From contig JASANH010001480.1 in assembly GCA_030248295.1 (NCBI GenBank), positions 1 to 64,000 of the forward strand: DNA of 64,000 nucleotides, written 5' to 3'. The notes beneath the pieces are model-generated. The model searched no databases. It was not told the DNA's origin and worked only from the letters and a program-made list of their open reading frames with translations. Both the position numbers and the translations under genes were made by a program. This DNA is from Mesodorylaimus sp. YZB2_4. Taxonomy: Eukaryota > Nematoda > Enoplea > Dorylaimida > Dorylaimidae. Each line of letters starts with the position of its first letter. Position 1 is the stretch's first letter. Shown here in pieces: positions 12,541 to 25,800 of this stretch.

Positions 12541-14310
12541 GCCAGTCTGGCGGGGAGGCCCATGGCCGCGCGAAACACAAAACTAGTAACGAGAGCGCGC
12601 CCGAAAACAGGTTTCTTGTATGCTAGGGGCGGGAGAGTTTTAGCAAAAGGACATGTATCCAAGGATTGTCCCGCTCGGCAGGGGTGGATTTTATTGACCT
12701 TTTAGGGCGGGCGGGGGCGGGGTGTAAGGCTGAAAAAATTAAGGCTTGCATTGATCACTGCTAGCCTTAGTTGTACATCGGGGCTATCGAATTTCTCGAT
12801 TGGTGCCAAAGCATCTTTGTGAAATTCAGGGCGCACATGTATTTTTTCCACATGAACTTTGGAGCATTGAAGTGGGGAATCTGTTGCACTGCTGGCACAA
12901 GGTACTTATGATCCTGAGTGGCCTTCATTTCTTTCATTTGCAGCGGGATCAGCTTGCAATTGAGGAATAAATTTAAGGTATGCTGCGTGATCCCACATGG
13001 ACGTTTTCGGGTGCGTTTTTACACTAATCCGCCATCCACTCCATCATTCAAATTCAAATCTGTGTTCAACTGGACGTGAACTTCTGGTATGTTCATGTCT
13101 ACATCCATACTTGTGTCCATGTCAATATAAATACTGGCATCTGGCTCCGTAAACAGCTCGGTGTCCTCATCAGTGTCGCCATGTTAGCTTTCGCGAACTA
13201 ATAGTAATAAAATTATTGGTACTATAAATAGAGTTTTCATGATTTTTATATATCACGACTTATCCAATTCAGGTACCGTAGCGAATGTTCGCAAAAGATA
13301 GCGAAGCGACGCACACTACTGCCGACGCCAGCTTCTTTGGGTTTAACGTACTCACCTGCACGGCCCGCTCTCTTAGCAACACCAACGCAAGCAGCACCTT
13401 CGAGGGACCATCCATTGCTCGCACTGCCGATGGCCAATACCGCCGGTGAGACGATAGGATCGCAGGTATATGGGGCTGTATACCGTATTTGCTCCCCTGT
13501 CTTTGACAGATATTGTCACTTGCCGTGCCGAGACTGCGAACAAGTTTAGCGCGAACTCACGGAACGAACTAATGCGTATTCACGCCGTTACAGACTGTTA
13601 CAAAATTTTGCACTGAGCATGGCAATGGGCCAGACTGTAACCCGTGTCTTTGCAACAGCGCAGTACTCCAGGCAGGACTCAGCACACACCATGGAATTAC
13701 AGCAAGTGTTAGAAGCGGATGTTGGTAGTTTTTGTGGAGAAGCGTAACAGGCATAGTGGGCAAGAGATCTTGAGTGCAAGGTATTAGGAGTCGTGATTGA
13801 ATAGAAAGCAGAGGCACAAATGCACGTAAACAGCAGGGGAGAGGATGTAATTAGGTCATTTCGTGGTACAGTGTAGGGGGACATAGGGAACAAAACGCAT
13901 GGGCACATTGGCACAACGCTGGGATAATCTAACCTGTCAGTATATTTTTGTTGGTGTGCTGTTAGATTGCACGCGAGGGGAAAAGGAAGAGTGAGAAAAA
14001 GAGGGATTCTGTACAGGGGTTCAAAGAGAATTGAAAGAGCACGCATTTTTGGTATAATTGGGATAAGTGAGCACGCACCGTACAGTGATACAGGGCAGAC
14101 AGACTTACAGGCAGTGCAAGGTACATCTACACGGTGGGCGCAAGTAGTAGCGCCACGTCCTTGGTCACCAGAGCCTCCGCCGCCGAGCCGATCAGAAGAT
14201 TGAAGAGAATAACGACGACAAAGGAGAACGAACAGATCAATGACGGCCGGCAATGAAGATAAAGGACGGGGGGTGAATGTGATGGACGAATTCGGCTGGA
14301 GCTTATTAGG
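12541..14310. other. Gene-less stretch between gypsy and Helitron remnants
   Basis: It includes a G-rich patch (GGCGGGCGGGGGCGGGG near 12706-12722). Two long open frames on opposite strands (13588-14253 on minus, 13967-14203 on plus) show no family motif. The only recognisable item is a MITE-like terminus at 13478-13505. Confidence 0.4.
13478..13505 (+). repeat. MITE-like terminus (half copy)
   Basis: TACCGTATTTGCTC followed by CCCTGTCT closely resembles the left end of the inverted-repeat element at 51566-51747 (TACCGTATTTCCTC, then CCCTGTCT). No matching right end was found nearby, so it may be a truncated relative. Confidence 0.35.
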
Positions 14311-14318
14311 CCTGTTGT

Positions 14319-15713
14319 TTACCGTTGATGCCTGCCTGGTCTATCTGATCCGGTTTCTGTGGCCTGACCTGACCCGTATATAACGGGCAGGTGTGTCTGC
14401 CTAAGGGCAGTTGCACGAAGTAAAAGGGTGAGCGAAAGACGTCCGTAACACGTTTTCAATTGTTCTTCAGCTTTTTCATCCTGCTTCTTGGATGCATGCC
14501 TTCTTATGAATTCGAAACTGTCTATGGGTGGTAGCTCGACTATTGGATTTGCTTCCGAGGCGAGCATGTGTTCATTAAAGTCTTTGACCATCTTTTGCAA
14601 TGGCATCAAGCACAGCACCTCGTGAACTCGACTGCGCAGCTCCCAGTATTTTCTGAGAACGCCTTCAAAGGATCGGCACGTTCGGGCACAGGAATAAGGC
14701 GCGTCTGTGAAACACCGACGTCCTGTTCGGTCATCTGGCCAAATCTCAGTTTCTCCAGTATGCCAGCGAATTGAGGATCATCCCTTTTGGCGCATGTTTA
14801 TGGTCAATTCATCGTACTCGAAATTCTCCCACAGATCGGTTGCGCCCAGTCCACCAAGGTGGTATACCTGTGCAGCGTTCAGTGATTGGAACGGGGGTCC
14901 ATCGCCGATCGGCTGAAGCTGCATCGGGTCACCCATCAAGATCATGTGCGTGTTGCCGAACAGGCCGTGCTCGCTTTTGTTAAAAACTTCGTTCAATCGC
15001 AAATGCACATAGGCCAGCATCAGGTTTGAGACCATGCTGATTTCGTCGATCACAGTGATTTTCACATTTTTTATGTACTTTGAGAGTGTGTCGACACCTG
15101 CGTCCGACAGCGGACTGTACTTGGTCTTCAGCCCGTGTTGCACTAGTAATTGGAGCAAGCTGTGCAACGTGACCCCGCCCACATTGAAAGCAGCCAAGCC
15201 CGTGTATGCAGCAACTGCCACGTTTGGACCTCCGACTGACCTGTACTGCTCTATCATCCAAAGTTTCAGCGTGTTAATTAGGAAAGCTTTTCCCACGCCC
15301 CCAGCTGCGCTAATAAAAAGCGTTGAAGGCTCGCTGCTTCCGCTTTGCAGGCCACTCGTGATTTTGTTGAAAATCTGGTCAGGGTTCATTTTCGACATAT
15401 TATCTTCAAGGCTATCCTCACTCACGTTTTGCATGACTTCACATCCAGAAAAAAGGTCAGAAAGTTTCATTATGCCAGAACGGTATAGTGAAAATCGGAA
15501 GGCAAAAAAAATGCCTGCCAGAAATGGCGTATGAGGCACCCTGACAAGGCTGCTTCTATTCGGGAACGATGGGAAAATGAAAATGCTTGCAAGTTGCAAC
15601 AGTCCCGTGAAAAATATTAGGAGGCCAATGCTAGCAAGTTGAAAAAGTCTCGTTAAAAATATAAGGAGGGTAATGCGGCAAGCGTGAAGCAGTCCAAGAA
15701 AGCATGGGAACAA
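14319..15713 (-). pseudogene. Helitron PIF1-type helicase domain
   Basis: The frame 15713-14778 encodes superfamily 1B helicase motifs in order: Walker A region SAAGGVGKAFLINTL, AYTGLAAFNVGG (motif Ia), Walker B VIDEISMVSN, motif III GDPMQLQPIGD, and ELTINMRQKG at the end. A shifted frame (14618-14319) continues helicase-like sequence. In Helitrons this domain is the C-terminal half of the Rep/helicase protein and unwinds DNA during rolling-circle transposition. The Walker A motif reads GVGKA where GxGK[ST] is expected, so ATP binding would be impaired, and the frame is broken at 14778. The expected upstream Rep catalytic domain is not continuous with it. Confidence 0.8.
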
Positions 15714-15725
15714 AACTATTCTTAG

Positions 15726-17160
15726 ATGGCCAAATTAAGAAAAAAGCTATGGGAGCTACGCAATGCCGACAAAAAAGCTTTGGCTCGAAGGCGATGGAAG
15801 TTGGAAAACGAAGTCAAAGTAGCTGCTGAGAAAAATGCTTTTTGCAAAAAGTGGACGTCCAAAATTCACTTCAAATACCACTTTTGGCACGAAAGAAATT
15901 AAGGGAGAGGCACGAAAGAGAGCTCATCGGCTACGTAAATACAAAGAAAGCCTCGAAAGCGAACTCAGGCTACAACAGCAACGAGATCGTATCGATTAGC
16001 TTATCGATAAAAGGTACCTACAAAATCAAAGTATTGCAATGCTCAGGGCTGGAGTCAGTGCTGCTGGGGATATGTTTGCAAGAACGCTCGAAAAAATCTA
16101 CGCAAGAAAGAAAGAAAAGCTGTGGCTCAGTGCCTTTATGATGCCAAATTGCTAGTTACCACAGGCGTTAATGCTCGAAATAAATGCGCCATGCGTTAAA
16201 AAGGCCATTTCAGCGTTGCAGGAAGTATCTGGAAAATTATTGAAAAAGGCCGAAACGGCAGGGAACGAGGTAACGCTCGAAGATGCGTGCGGGAATGTAT
16301 CGCACTGCAAGGGTCGAGAGCCTAATTTTTACGATGCTGCATACAAAAGTTGTGACAATGTGACAATATATTTCAAAGAAACCTGATGGAAAATACGATG
16401 ATGCATCATGGCCACGCAATCATTTAGGTACTTGCGTTCTGCCGAACAATGCATTGATTCGTTTCTTGCAAATATGCAAACGCGTTGTCGTAGAGGGAAA
16501 TTTCAGGAGCTACTTGGCCACAGGAATTGATAAATGTAAGCATCTGAGGCATCCCAAAATCGCGGATACGATCGGACCTGAAGATGTCATGACAGCGAGC
16601 ACAGTGCCTAGCATGGAGAAACTTGGCCATTCGATAGCATGCTTGCCTTATAACTGCGATAGTGATGTGCTGTTCCAGCGTCAAATGTCAGTGCACTATT
16701 CGTCCGTACGCACGTTGCGAAATGCTATTTATGAAGTCCAAAAACTGGACAAGGCATTGCACGGAATCGATACTGCACTGGTAAAAGGGGATGTTGGAAA
16801 CTTGGAAAAATTGCATTGCTCCGGTCTGGCTCAGGAGCCGACATTTCACCCGAGGCAGTGACGGTGGACAAAGAAAGCACAGAAATAAAACTGAAGTCGC
16901 TTCGTTACGCTGTCGAATTTTTAAAAGACATTCACAAATAGCCAATCTGTGTTTGTGCCTCTTGTCGAATCATGCATTATAAGACCCGAGTGCGCAGACG
17001 CCTGCCGAGCTTGCAGACTTTACGATTTCGAAAAGCACTTTATACAAAAGGCATAATGCTTCCAGGTCATTTATCGTCTAGGCACTGTTCCATCCAAGTT
17101 ACGAGCGTGGTGCAGAGTGAAAGGACGCGAAGGCCAGGCTGTGCACTATCCGCTTTCTAT
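15726..17160 (+). pseudogene. Helitron protein N-terminal part, inverted relative to helicase
   Basis: The plus strand starts 13 bp after the minus-strand helicase frame ends. It encodes a Lys/Arg/Glu-rich helical stretch (NADKKALARRRWKLENE), a middle part with VKKAISALQEVSGKLLKKAE and RFLQICKRVVVEGNF, and a cysteine cluster ICVCASCRIMHYKTRV at about 16940-16990. The cluster resembles the zinc-binding motif at the start of Helitron Rep/helicase proteins. At least five frameshifts or stops interrupt it. Its orientation is opposite to the two neighbouring Helitron pieces, so the element is rearranged or built from two copies. Confidence 0.5.
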
Positions 17161-17168
17161 CGAAGATT

Positions 17169-17948
17169 CTATTCTACTCGCCTTACAAATTCGCCCGCAG
17201 TAACGTTATTGTATGCGTACGTCTTTCGGAGAGTCTGGCTTATCGAGTTTTCAATGGCACGAAGTTGGTACTTGTGCAACAAGTAGAGCAGGTACTGATG
17301 GTCATGCCTGAACATGGGATTCTTGTTGTACATCCGACTTTGAATGCAGTCTGTATTTGACAGTTTCGAGTCTCGCTGTTCCCCTTCGCAACTCCTGCCA
17401 TCCGGGTACAGGTGAGGGAAGCACATTAAAAAAAGTTTTCCTTCCCTGGGGTCAAGTTGCTCGGACTTCACTCTCTCCATCTGATACAGCTCCAATCCAG
17501 TGCCTTCTTGATGCTTTTCATACAGTGGGTGCACAGTATACGACTCCATAATTCTGGTTTCCTCTTCCTTGCCAATCTTTTGTACCATGAATTGCCTAGC
17601 AAAGCCCTCGCATTCTTGGACCACCTCCTCGTCGCACTCGCCATCCGTCAATTCCAGACCACTGAGTGGCTCTTATCCGTCATCCAAGGTTTTATACTCT
17701 GGATTGATCTACTTCAACTTTTCGATGGCCTTTTTGATTTTCGCGACATCAACCAATGCTTTCCATACTATTTTATTTTTAGTAGGCACACCATAGACCA
17801 CTATGAATAAATTGGGATCAGGCATGCTTTTTGGATCAGGCAATGTGCGGAGAGACGGAGATGACGCCACCAGCTTTCTATTGCATTGGATTTGATTTTT
17901 AATACTTCCAAAGTAAAAATGCGCACACTTCGCACAAGACATATGCAT
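17169..17948 (-). pseudogene. Helitron pre-Rep region (Helitron-like N domain)
   Basis: Minus-strand frames encode CAKCAHFYFG, FIVVYGVPTKNK, then VDVAKIKKAIEKLK followed by an INPEYKTL block. After that comes a second frame (17651-17169) with CFPHLYPDGRS, NPMFRHDHQYLLYLLHKYQL and a following helical stretch. The LP/LYPDG and FRHDHQYLLYLL blocks are characteristic of the Helitron-like N domain directly before the HUH replication-initiator site. The HUH motif itself is not seen, because sequence switches strand at about 17165. Confidence 0.7.
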
Positions 17949-17950
17949 GT

Positions 17951-20900
17951 AAGTGTGGAAAGCGCGAAATTTGAAACTTTGAAGTGAAGTCCGCTTTAAA
18001 ACCTTTGGTTTTTACTGGAGCCAACAAATGTCTTTAAACTTCGAATTGTTCATAAATGAACCAAACACATATCTCCCTGCCCCTGCTGCTTTGAAAACCA
18101 AAAAATTACAGGTGCAAAATGCAAAAAAAAACTTCAAAAAATTGGACTGAGGGCTTAAACAGGGTCAGGGCGAAGTCTCAACTGATACTTTAGCTTGCCC
18201 AGGGTGGTCCTAATTTTATTATGCTCAGAGCATTCCATCATAGGCTGAAACAGAACGTTCAGTAAGTTTTATCAGGCTATTACATATAAGCTTTAATTTT
18301 CGTCAACAATATTATTTCATATCGAATAAAATATTTGCTGCACATGGAAACCCCTGTCCACACATTCATATTCGCTCACATATTTTCATTTTTTTATCCG
18401 AAAATTAATTGATGTCCACCAGACCCATCTTCGTGAGAGCGCGCTGAGGCTAGACAATCAATGGCGCTGCGCTCCAACCCGTTCAGTCGATGTTTCTAAA
18501 CATCGTGGCCAAAAACGAAAAAATTGCAACACCCGCGCCAGCTTCTTTCGATAGTCAATAACTCAAGAATGACTGAACTGAAAAAGTTGATTTTTTGCAT
18601 GCTTTGCAAGATAGGTCGGATCTGCAACCATGTCAATTTTTATCACAATCCGTCTGATATTTGACGAGCGACGGATGAAAAAACGCTAAAAAGTGACTAG
18701 GCCTATTTTAAGAATACCGTAACGTTTTAGAACTGAATGTTTTTGAAAAAACTTTTGTGAGAAGGCAGATTCTAAAAGTTTAAGCTTTTAGAAAAACTAA
18801 GTTCCACTGCTGTACGATGTCCAGTTGTTGATCTAGGTTGATCTTTATCCTAGGTTGATTGATTGTTTATCCTTTATCTTTATCTAGGTTGATCTCCTCC
18901 CTGAACAAGAAGTCGCGTATTCTGGAACTCGACAACGGCCGGATGGATTTTGATAAAAACTAGCACGATTGTAGATTCGGCCGATTCTGACATGTGTGCA
19001 AAAAAATAGAAAATTTTTATCTAAGTGTTCTCGAGTTATTAGCCGGCGAAAATCGTCCTTTAGCATTAGGCGTATGGTTGGCTGGTCTAAGCGGGCACTA
19101 CCGTGCCTGCTGATTTCCAAGAGCGTATATCATGACCTTTTAGCGTTTTATTGCTTATTTTATATTTTTGTGATCGGACTGGGCTGTCCCTTTTTGAAGA
19201 AGAGAAGAGTGTAGTGATAGGATGATGTTAGTTTCGTATTTACCGCGCATTGCTATTTGAATATGGTTGCCTTCATTTTTATTTGGCACCAGTACATTTG
19301 TTGTGTCGAATCATGAATCATGCTTTCTTCGCGTGTTCTACGAAACCTATATAAGCTCGTCTTTTCGTGTCTTTCGAGTGCTTTAGTCTGTGCGTGAATT
19401 TCTGTTAGCCAATAACGAGTTGCTTTTAATCGAGTAGAGCCCCTTTGTAGGAACCCAACTAAGCCCTACAGTAGGTCATCCAGTGCCGCATCAGTCGGCC
19501 AGAAACTCGCTGAGCAAGGTCCATACTGCTGTGGGTTGGACTAGCCCTTATAGCTACTAAACTGGTTGCGTGTACATCTCCGCGTTGGGGTGAGCCACAA
19601 GAATCCTTATGCCCGCACTACAAAACCGTCGTGTAAATCTTGCGCGCTGCGTACAAGGAGTTTTGCGTAGTTCCGCCTCCAACAAGTATGCAAATAAATC
19701 TAGAAGCTAGAACGGGGAGACATAGGCCACTGATTGACCAAGAATGAGTTTTTTCTAGGGGTTTTCTCATTAAGGAGTCGGTGTGACTGATTCTGTAATG
19801 AGGCCATCGAACACAAACATGTCATTCTCGCGCGTGGAACACAAATCGATGCTTGTGGTTAGGCTTCCAAAGTGTGGCCCTCCGACCTGGTTCATCTTAT
19901 GCCCTCGGGGGCACAGGATCTCAACTCATGAAACTTGAGATGTAGGTGCCATGATAGAATGCAATATTTCTGCCGAGGTTTACTACGTACATGTTCAGTT
20001 ATCACGCATGGTTTGATTGCCGCCATTATCACCAGCAGCCTATAGTAGCAGGCAGTGCCCTCGCCAGCATTTGGGCGGCAGGCGGCGAGAATGTCGGCTG
20101 CGTGATTATCACTTATTTGACATGTTTTATTGTTTGCGTCAGCTTCTGTCTGCTTCGCATTTTTTGAAAGATGACAACACGCCAAGCTACTTTAGATTGT
20201 TTTATAGCGTCATCCTCCGTAAAGCGTATGAATAATCAAGAGAAACCGATTGGTGGGGTTATTGTGTAGCTAGCAGCACTATCAGGTGCGATTCTAGCGT
20301 TATTGCAGGTTTTTCGCTGCAAATTTATTCATAGAATAATGCAAATATATATATTATGAGATGTCAATTTTGCAAAAATTTCGCCTCCGTCGGGCGGTTC
20401 GCGCCTTCGACGTTCACTGCTAAAGTAATGACTTGGATCTCCATTTTTGCATTCGACCTCCTTCGTCACCTGACTCCTGCGTAAGCCCCTGGCTGTGGTG
20501 CAGGGAATTATGGCAATGCGCTATGAACCAGCCCTCGTTAGGCACTTTACTTTTGCGATTCTTTTAGTTTCGGAGCTCTACAGTGTACCAACTAGCCTTG
20601 CACTTTTGTCAAGACATGCTTTTACTCATCATTTTGCGCTTTCACCGTTGGCACATACCTGCTGAAGTAACAACATGTGCTAAGCATGCAGCTTGAGCTT
20701 ACCTGAACTTTTTATGCACAGTATATGCAGTATGGACTGGCTAGATACGAGTATGAGATTCAGGCAGAGCGTCTCAGGCAGGCATCAGCGCTGCGCCTTA
20801 TTGATTTTCGGCATTGCAAGACAAATAACAGGCATAGAAAATCATTGCAATGTGTCAGTATAGGGCGACTGGACTAGCCGAGCATACTTATAGAGACCCC

Positions 20901-22060
20901 TTTTGCGTGAGCGGACTCTCTGATTCTCGCAACGAAAATACGAACAACATTTTCTCTTTTCAATAATTTCTGTCCAAGCACCTTTACGTATCTCCTTTAA
21001 AGGAATTAGCTCATGATCGGTGAATCTTAACGCTTTCAACCAAGTGACTATTCATGTTCAGGCAGTGCACACACACATGTTATGGGATGAAATGGAACAG
21101 CGCTAGTCTCTTCGCCTGAGCCCAGCAAAAGTCAGCTTATCATTTTTGCTGTCAGCGGCGGTCAAGATGACCTTCATCTATCTATGTTAATTTCTCAAAG
21201 AAAGTCGTGCATGTGCCAGTCGAACCACAGTTCGGCCAAATATATCCATGCGAACACTTGTGTGCCCAACGAGACTCGAAATGAAATGATTCAAAATGCC
21301 GCTTCCACTTGTCGACTGTGTTCTCGATTCCCACCCTCGTTTTCTTGTGAGCCCTGTTGTACTTCCGTTGACTCTCATCGAAGAGGCTCTTCGAATGGTG
21401 TCATACTAGAAGCTATTTTCGGCATGGATAGGCCGAGTCGACTGAAATGATCCCTTGCTGATAATACCCATATAATATTACACAGACAGCTTTGTCGGAA
21501 AATGTGCGAGTTGTGCGATGACTCCAAGTGTGTATATTAGTGAATTCACAGTGATGATCGTAAGCTACTTGCACATTGACAGACGTGTACTCTTCCGATT
21601 CCAATATTGCTCAGGACTTTTTTGAGACGTCTCAACCGCTCAACCTCACCAAAATTTGCTCACAAAAACCAAGCATCGCTCACATTCTCGAGCATTAGCG
21701 CTTTCAGGAATTTTACTGCACCTGACTTTTTTGCGAAGTGCTTCAGTGACAGCTGTAATCACTTTCGATAGAGCTAGCTGTGAAAGCTAGATCAATCACC
21801 ATCGAGAAGTTGATAAGGCTTATTGCTTGCATAAAATCGAAGCGCAGGAAGCAGCTGCTGCTCAACTTTGCGTTAGAGCATTCATTATGACGACGAGTTT
21901 TTTGCCTTAAATCGTGGCGAAGCAAGAATGACAGGGTATTTTTTTTATTATTTTGTTGGTGGGAAAACGAAAATGAAATACTTTTTAGGCAGTTGCATAA
22001 AGGTAGGAGCAAGAGACATTACATATAGATAGTTATGCCAAAGTGCCTCAAATGGTTCCA
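17951..22060. other. Gene-less, AT-rich stretch
   Basis: No recognisable protein motifs. A TATA-like CTATATAAGCTCG at about 19347-19359 sits in a region that could be a decayed LTR, but I find no partner copy. CTAGGTTGAT words are locally repeated at 18833-18895. Confidence 0.45.
18833..18895. repeat. Short degenerate repeat (TCTAGGTTGAT)
   Basis: Variants of ATCTAGGTTGAT and CTTTATC recur four to five times within 63 bp; it looks like slippage of a short unit. Confidence 0.6.
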
Positions 22061-22560
22061 AACGCCCAATAGTCTAGGCAGCGTGCCAGCCTTGTAGAAC
22101 GTAATGTTTAAGCGCAAATATGAAGGAAGCCGCATCATACGTGAATCGATCAGCTTTCCTTTCGACGTAGATGTAATACTTCGCGATCAAAATTATTGTG
22201 TTTAGGCGTTTATTAACGTCCTTGGGAAAACCAGACTGCACAAAGCCAAATAAGAGATGCTCGACACTCAAATAAAGGGGGACCCCCTGTATACTCAAAC
22301 TGGTGTATGATGTCCAGCCATGTTCTAGATGACCGTATGCATGTGACTAGCATGTGCTCAATCGTGTCCCGGGCTGCACCACAGGCGTTGCAGGCTGCGT
22401 CTTCTCTAAGTCCCCACAGGTGGAGTTTGGAAGGGGCTGCCAGAATCCGGTGCAAGAGCTTTAACTGAAACATATGAATTTTGTTTGGTACTCCAAGTCC
22501 TTGTGCTAATCTCGATGTTTGGTCCCACTTCCACGTTGCTACGACTGCGTGTAAAATGCA

Positions 22561-22618
22561 TGTCCCGCAGTGAGCCTGTCCCGCAGTGAGCCTGTCCCGC
22601 AGTGAGCCTGTCCCGCAG
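22561..22618 (+). repeat. 16-bp tandem repeat, 3.6 copies, inside the LINE
   Basis: The unit TGTCCCGCAGTGAGCC is repeated perfectly three times plus a partial copy. It lies in the LINE coding region upstream of the zinc-knuckle and adds a repeated Ala-His-Cys-Gly-Thr-like peptide. The homologous LINE at 61 kb lacks it, so it is a local expansion. Confidence 0.95.
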
Positions 22619-22862
22619 GTATTGTGCGACGAAGGTCCAGGTAGCATATTTTACCTCGTATAGCCCAGTCTGGCTTGACTATCAAAATGCTACGCGCTTC
22701 AACAGTTGTCGTTCTTAAGATCCGTTTCCACTCCACAGGAACTGCAGCCACAATTTGACGATATAAAATGTATGAGAGTCGACCGTTCGCCAGGTCCCGC
22801 AAGGCTTCAAAAGGGCGCATGCGCCCTCGCTCATCAAACCATGGCACAACCTTGGAGAGCGG

Positions 22863-22877
22863 CCCCCCCCCCCCCCC
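22863..22877 (+). repeat. Poly(C) run, 15 nt, causing a frameshift in LINE copy 1
   Basis: On the coding strand it is poly(G). The reading frame before it (MGGGGG) and the homologous frame after it (PLSKVVPWFDERGRMRPF) are different, so the run marks the frameshift. Confidence 0.95.
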
Positions 22878-25800
22878 ATAAGCCATGCGTGGTGAATGCT
22901 GCTTCCATCAACTAGGATGAAGTGATTCTTACAGACGAGCTGCACCGCCAGCACCTCAGGCGAATCGACTGCGCATACTGTGGAGTTCCGTACAAGTTTA
23001 TAGGTCTGGAGTATAGCTGTATAAAAACTTGGCAAAGAAACACCAAGAGTAGAGATGTCGTAGTTGCACTGTAAAATGGAGGGTAGACCCCCCACTTTAT
23101 AGACCTCATGAAATCCAATCGTGGTCCATGTAGCACTTGGATCCTGCAACAACCCTCGCATCCGGGACAGCCGTAAACCTACTAGCGTTGCCTCAACGTC
23201 AGGTGCTTTGATGCCACCAGCCTCGATCGGTTGCATCATTACGTCGTGACGGATTACAGGTCTTTTCCCTTCCCACAGAAAGTTCCGAACTAGCTTAGAT
23301 AATTTCTTCAGGGTATCCTCTGGGGCTGCCACGTTCATCAAGGAGTATATTAGCTGTGAGCCCAATAATTTCTTCCAGACAAGTACTCTTCCAGCTAAGG
23401 TCAGGTGCCGGCGACTCCAGGCCTCTACCTGCTCCTCAAGTCTGATCAACTTATCGTCGAAATTGCGTTTTTTCATGAGGTCAGTATCATGAGAGAATAC
23501 TATTTCCAGGATCCTGACCTGCTTCACAAGGCGAATGCCCAGGGGCGAGATAGCTGCCTCTGGATGTGGTCCTAGACCCAAACATTCCGTTTTGTCCTTG
23601 TTAAGTTTTTATCCTGATACCCTGCCAAAGTCGTCTACAACTGCAATTGCTGCCTCACCATAATGCGCGTCCCGGCAGAGTAGGTTCGTATCATCCGCAA
23701 ACTAGCTGATTACGAAGTGATATCCATGGACAGTTATACCGCGTACCTCCAGACATGACTCCACGGCAGTCGCCAGAAACTCGATGGCAATGATGAATAA
23801 ATATGGAGACAACTGACAACCTTGACGTTTGCCCCGTCCGAGAGGAGTCCTGCTGGATAGATTCCCGGCGTTGTTTATTTCACTGCTGGCTCCGAGGTAT
23901 AGGGTCCTAACGGCTGAGATGAAGCGAGGACCGAACTTTTTAGTTTTAAGAGCTGCAAACATTAAGTCCCAATTGATCGTGTCGAATGCCTTCTCGAAGT
24001 CTAGCGACAGTAACAGTCCGGAGCCGTCCGGGGCAGCATGCAGATTTTCAATCAGATCCAGAATGGTGCGTATATTCTCACCGATGTACCTGCCAGCAAC
24101 AAGCCCTGTTTGGTTCTTGTGAATCAAGGTCTTGTTGTGCTTCTTTACTCTGCTAGCAAGGGCCTTAGCCAGAATTTTATAGTCACAGTTTAACCATGTG
24201 ATGGGTCTCCAGTTACCTATCTGAGTCTTGTCTTTTCCAGGTTTCGGTAATAGGGTTATGACGCCCTGCTTTTGTTAAGGTGATAGTTCGCCTTCCGCCA
24301 GGGCTACCTGCTAACAGTTTGTGAGTGGGTCCTGTACAATATCCCAAAACTGACGGTACCATTCTACTGGTAGACCGTCCCTTCCGTGCACCTTGCCTAC
24401 TGACATTCCTTTCAGTGCATTAGCAAATTACCACTTCTTTAAGGGCCTCTCAAGTGAAGATTGGGCCACTCCGTCTAGCTTCCGTGAGTCATGCCTGCCA
24501 GTCTGATCGAGCCACTGCCTAATCGTATCTTCCTCAACTGGGCTGCGGGTATACAATTTGGTGCAAAATTCTCCGGGTGCATTCACAATTCCCTTAGGAT
24601 CAGTGACTTCCTGTCCTGGAGCTTCTACGACCTTGGTAACACACTTCCGAATGGCGTTCCATTTCTCCAGACCCAGAAAGTACTTATTGGGCTTTTCTCC
24701 CCACGCCAGCCATCTAGTTCGAGAACGTAGAATTGCTCGACGGGCATCATCTTCGACCATAGTGTCTGATTCATGCTTAGCTGATTCAAGATTAGCTTGT
24801 TTCTCCTGGGTCAAGTGTCCTGACTGAGAGTCCAGAGTGTCGATGAGGTTTGCAAGATAAAGCCGCCGTCATGACCGGCCATGATTGATTTCCGCTGAGT
24901 ATCGCATTGAATTGTCCCTTACTGTCATTTTTACTGTAGGTAGTCCCAGCGTTGCCTATCGTCCAATCCCTGGGTTTCCTCTAGTGCGGTGCGAATAGCT
25001 GTCTTTATCAAGGCTCTGTACCGGCCATGCTGTAATATCGTAATATTCAGCTTCCAAGTCTTCTTTCCGCGAGGCCGATACTGCGGACCCTGAATCTGAA
25101 ATAGCACGCTTTTATGATCTGTGCCCACGGAGTGCCTAATCACGCAGTTGTCCACCAGGTGCATTAGGTCAGCGGGGATGGGCCAGCAGTCCAGCCGACA
25201 TTTCACCAAGGGGTGCGGTTGTTGCCAAGTGTACTGACGGGTGACTGGGTTAAGTTCCCTCCAACCATCCAAAAGGTTCCAGTCCATTAGAACATTCCTT
25301 ATTGCCCTGATAACAGAACGTTTCATGTACCGCCCCCGCCCGACTTATCCCAGTCTAGGTCAAACACTGTATTCAAATCACCGCCGATAATTACGGGCAG
25401 CTGTTGTGTGTTGAAAAGCATTAGTGCGAGCCAAATCCGTTGAAGGAACTCTACCTGGGCTCCAACCAATGTTGGGCTTTAAAGGTTCATCAAGATAGCA
25501 CATCTCTCCGTTTTAGTATAATCGCTACTCCCTGTGCCACGTAGATTTCGGGTGCGCACTAACGTGAAGCACAGGGCTGGCGCGTATGCAAATTTTTCAC
25601 AACAATGGCCGCCTTCACAATGCACCTGAGCATCACTTGCTGTGCGACATGGATGTACCTGTGCGCACGCCAGAAAATTCTGGAAAACCATCCGATTTCT
25701 CGTCTGAAATTTCAAGTTTTCGTTGGTTTGTTGATTGAAATTTTTAAGGAATGATAAATAGCGGTTGCAACAAAAATTTTTTGCTGGAATTTCTAGAAAA

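Larger units (their letters stand above)
22074..25560 (-). pseudogene. L1/Tx1-like non-LTR retrotransposon, copy 1 (main part)
   Basis: Read downward on the minus strand. First comes the apurinic-type endonuclease C-terminal half, with GGDLNTVFDLDWDKSG at about 25345-25395 and GTDHKSVLFQI (the SDH position) near 25100. Then the reverse transcriptase, with SLDFEKAFDTINW, TPLGRGKRQGCQLSPYLF and FADDTNLL just after an in-frame TAG near 23703. Then the thumb/connection region, and a zinc-knuckle (CNACGAARDTIEHMLVTC, near 22360) as in the zf-RVT domain. The C-terminus with HYVLQGWHAA ends at 22074. Stops and frameshifts are frequent, and one is caused by the poly(C) run at 22863. A homologous copy is at 60791-63208. 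Confidence 0.85.

Noticed and set aside
13588-14253. 221-codon open frame on minus and a 78-codon frame on plus over the same bases
   Set aside because: Both are low in recognisable patterns and mutually exclusive; likely chance in a stop-poor, GC-richer patch.
19208-19700. Possible LTR with TATA box at 19347-19359
   Set aside because: No paired copy, no clear TG...CA borders, and no adjacent gag or primer site.
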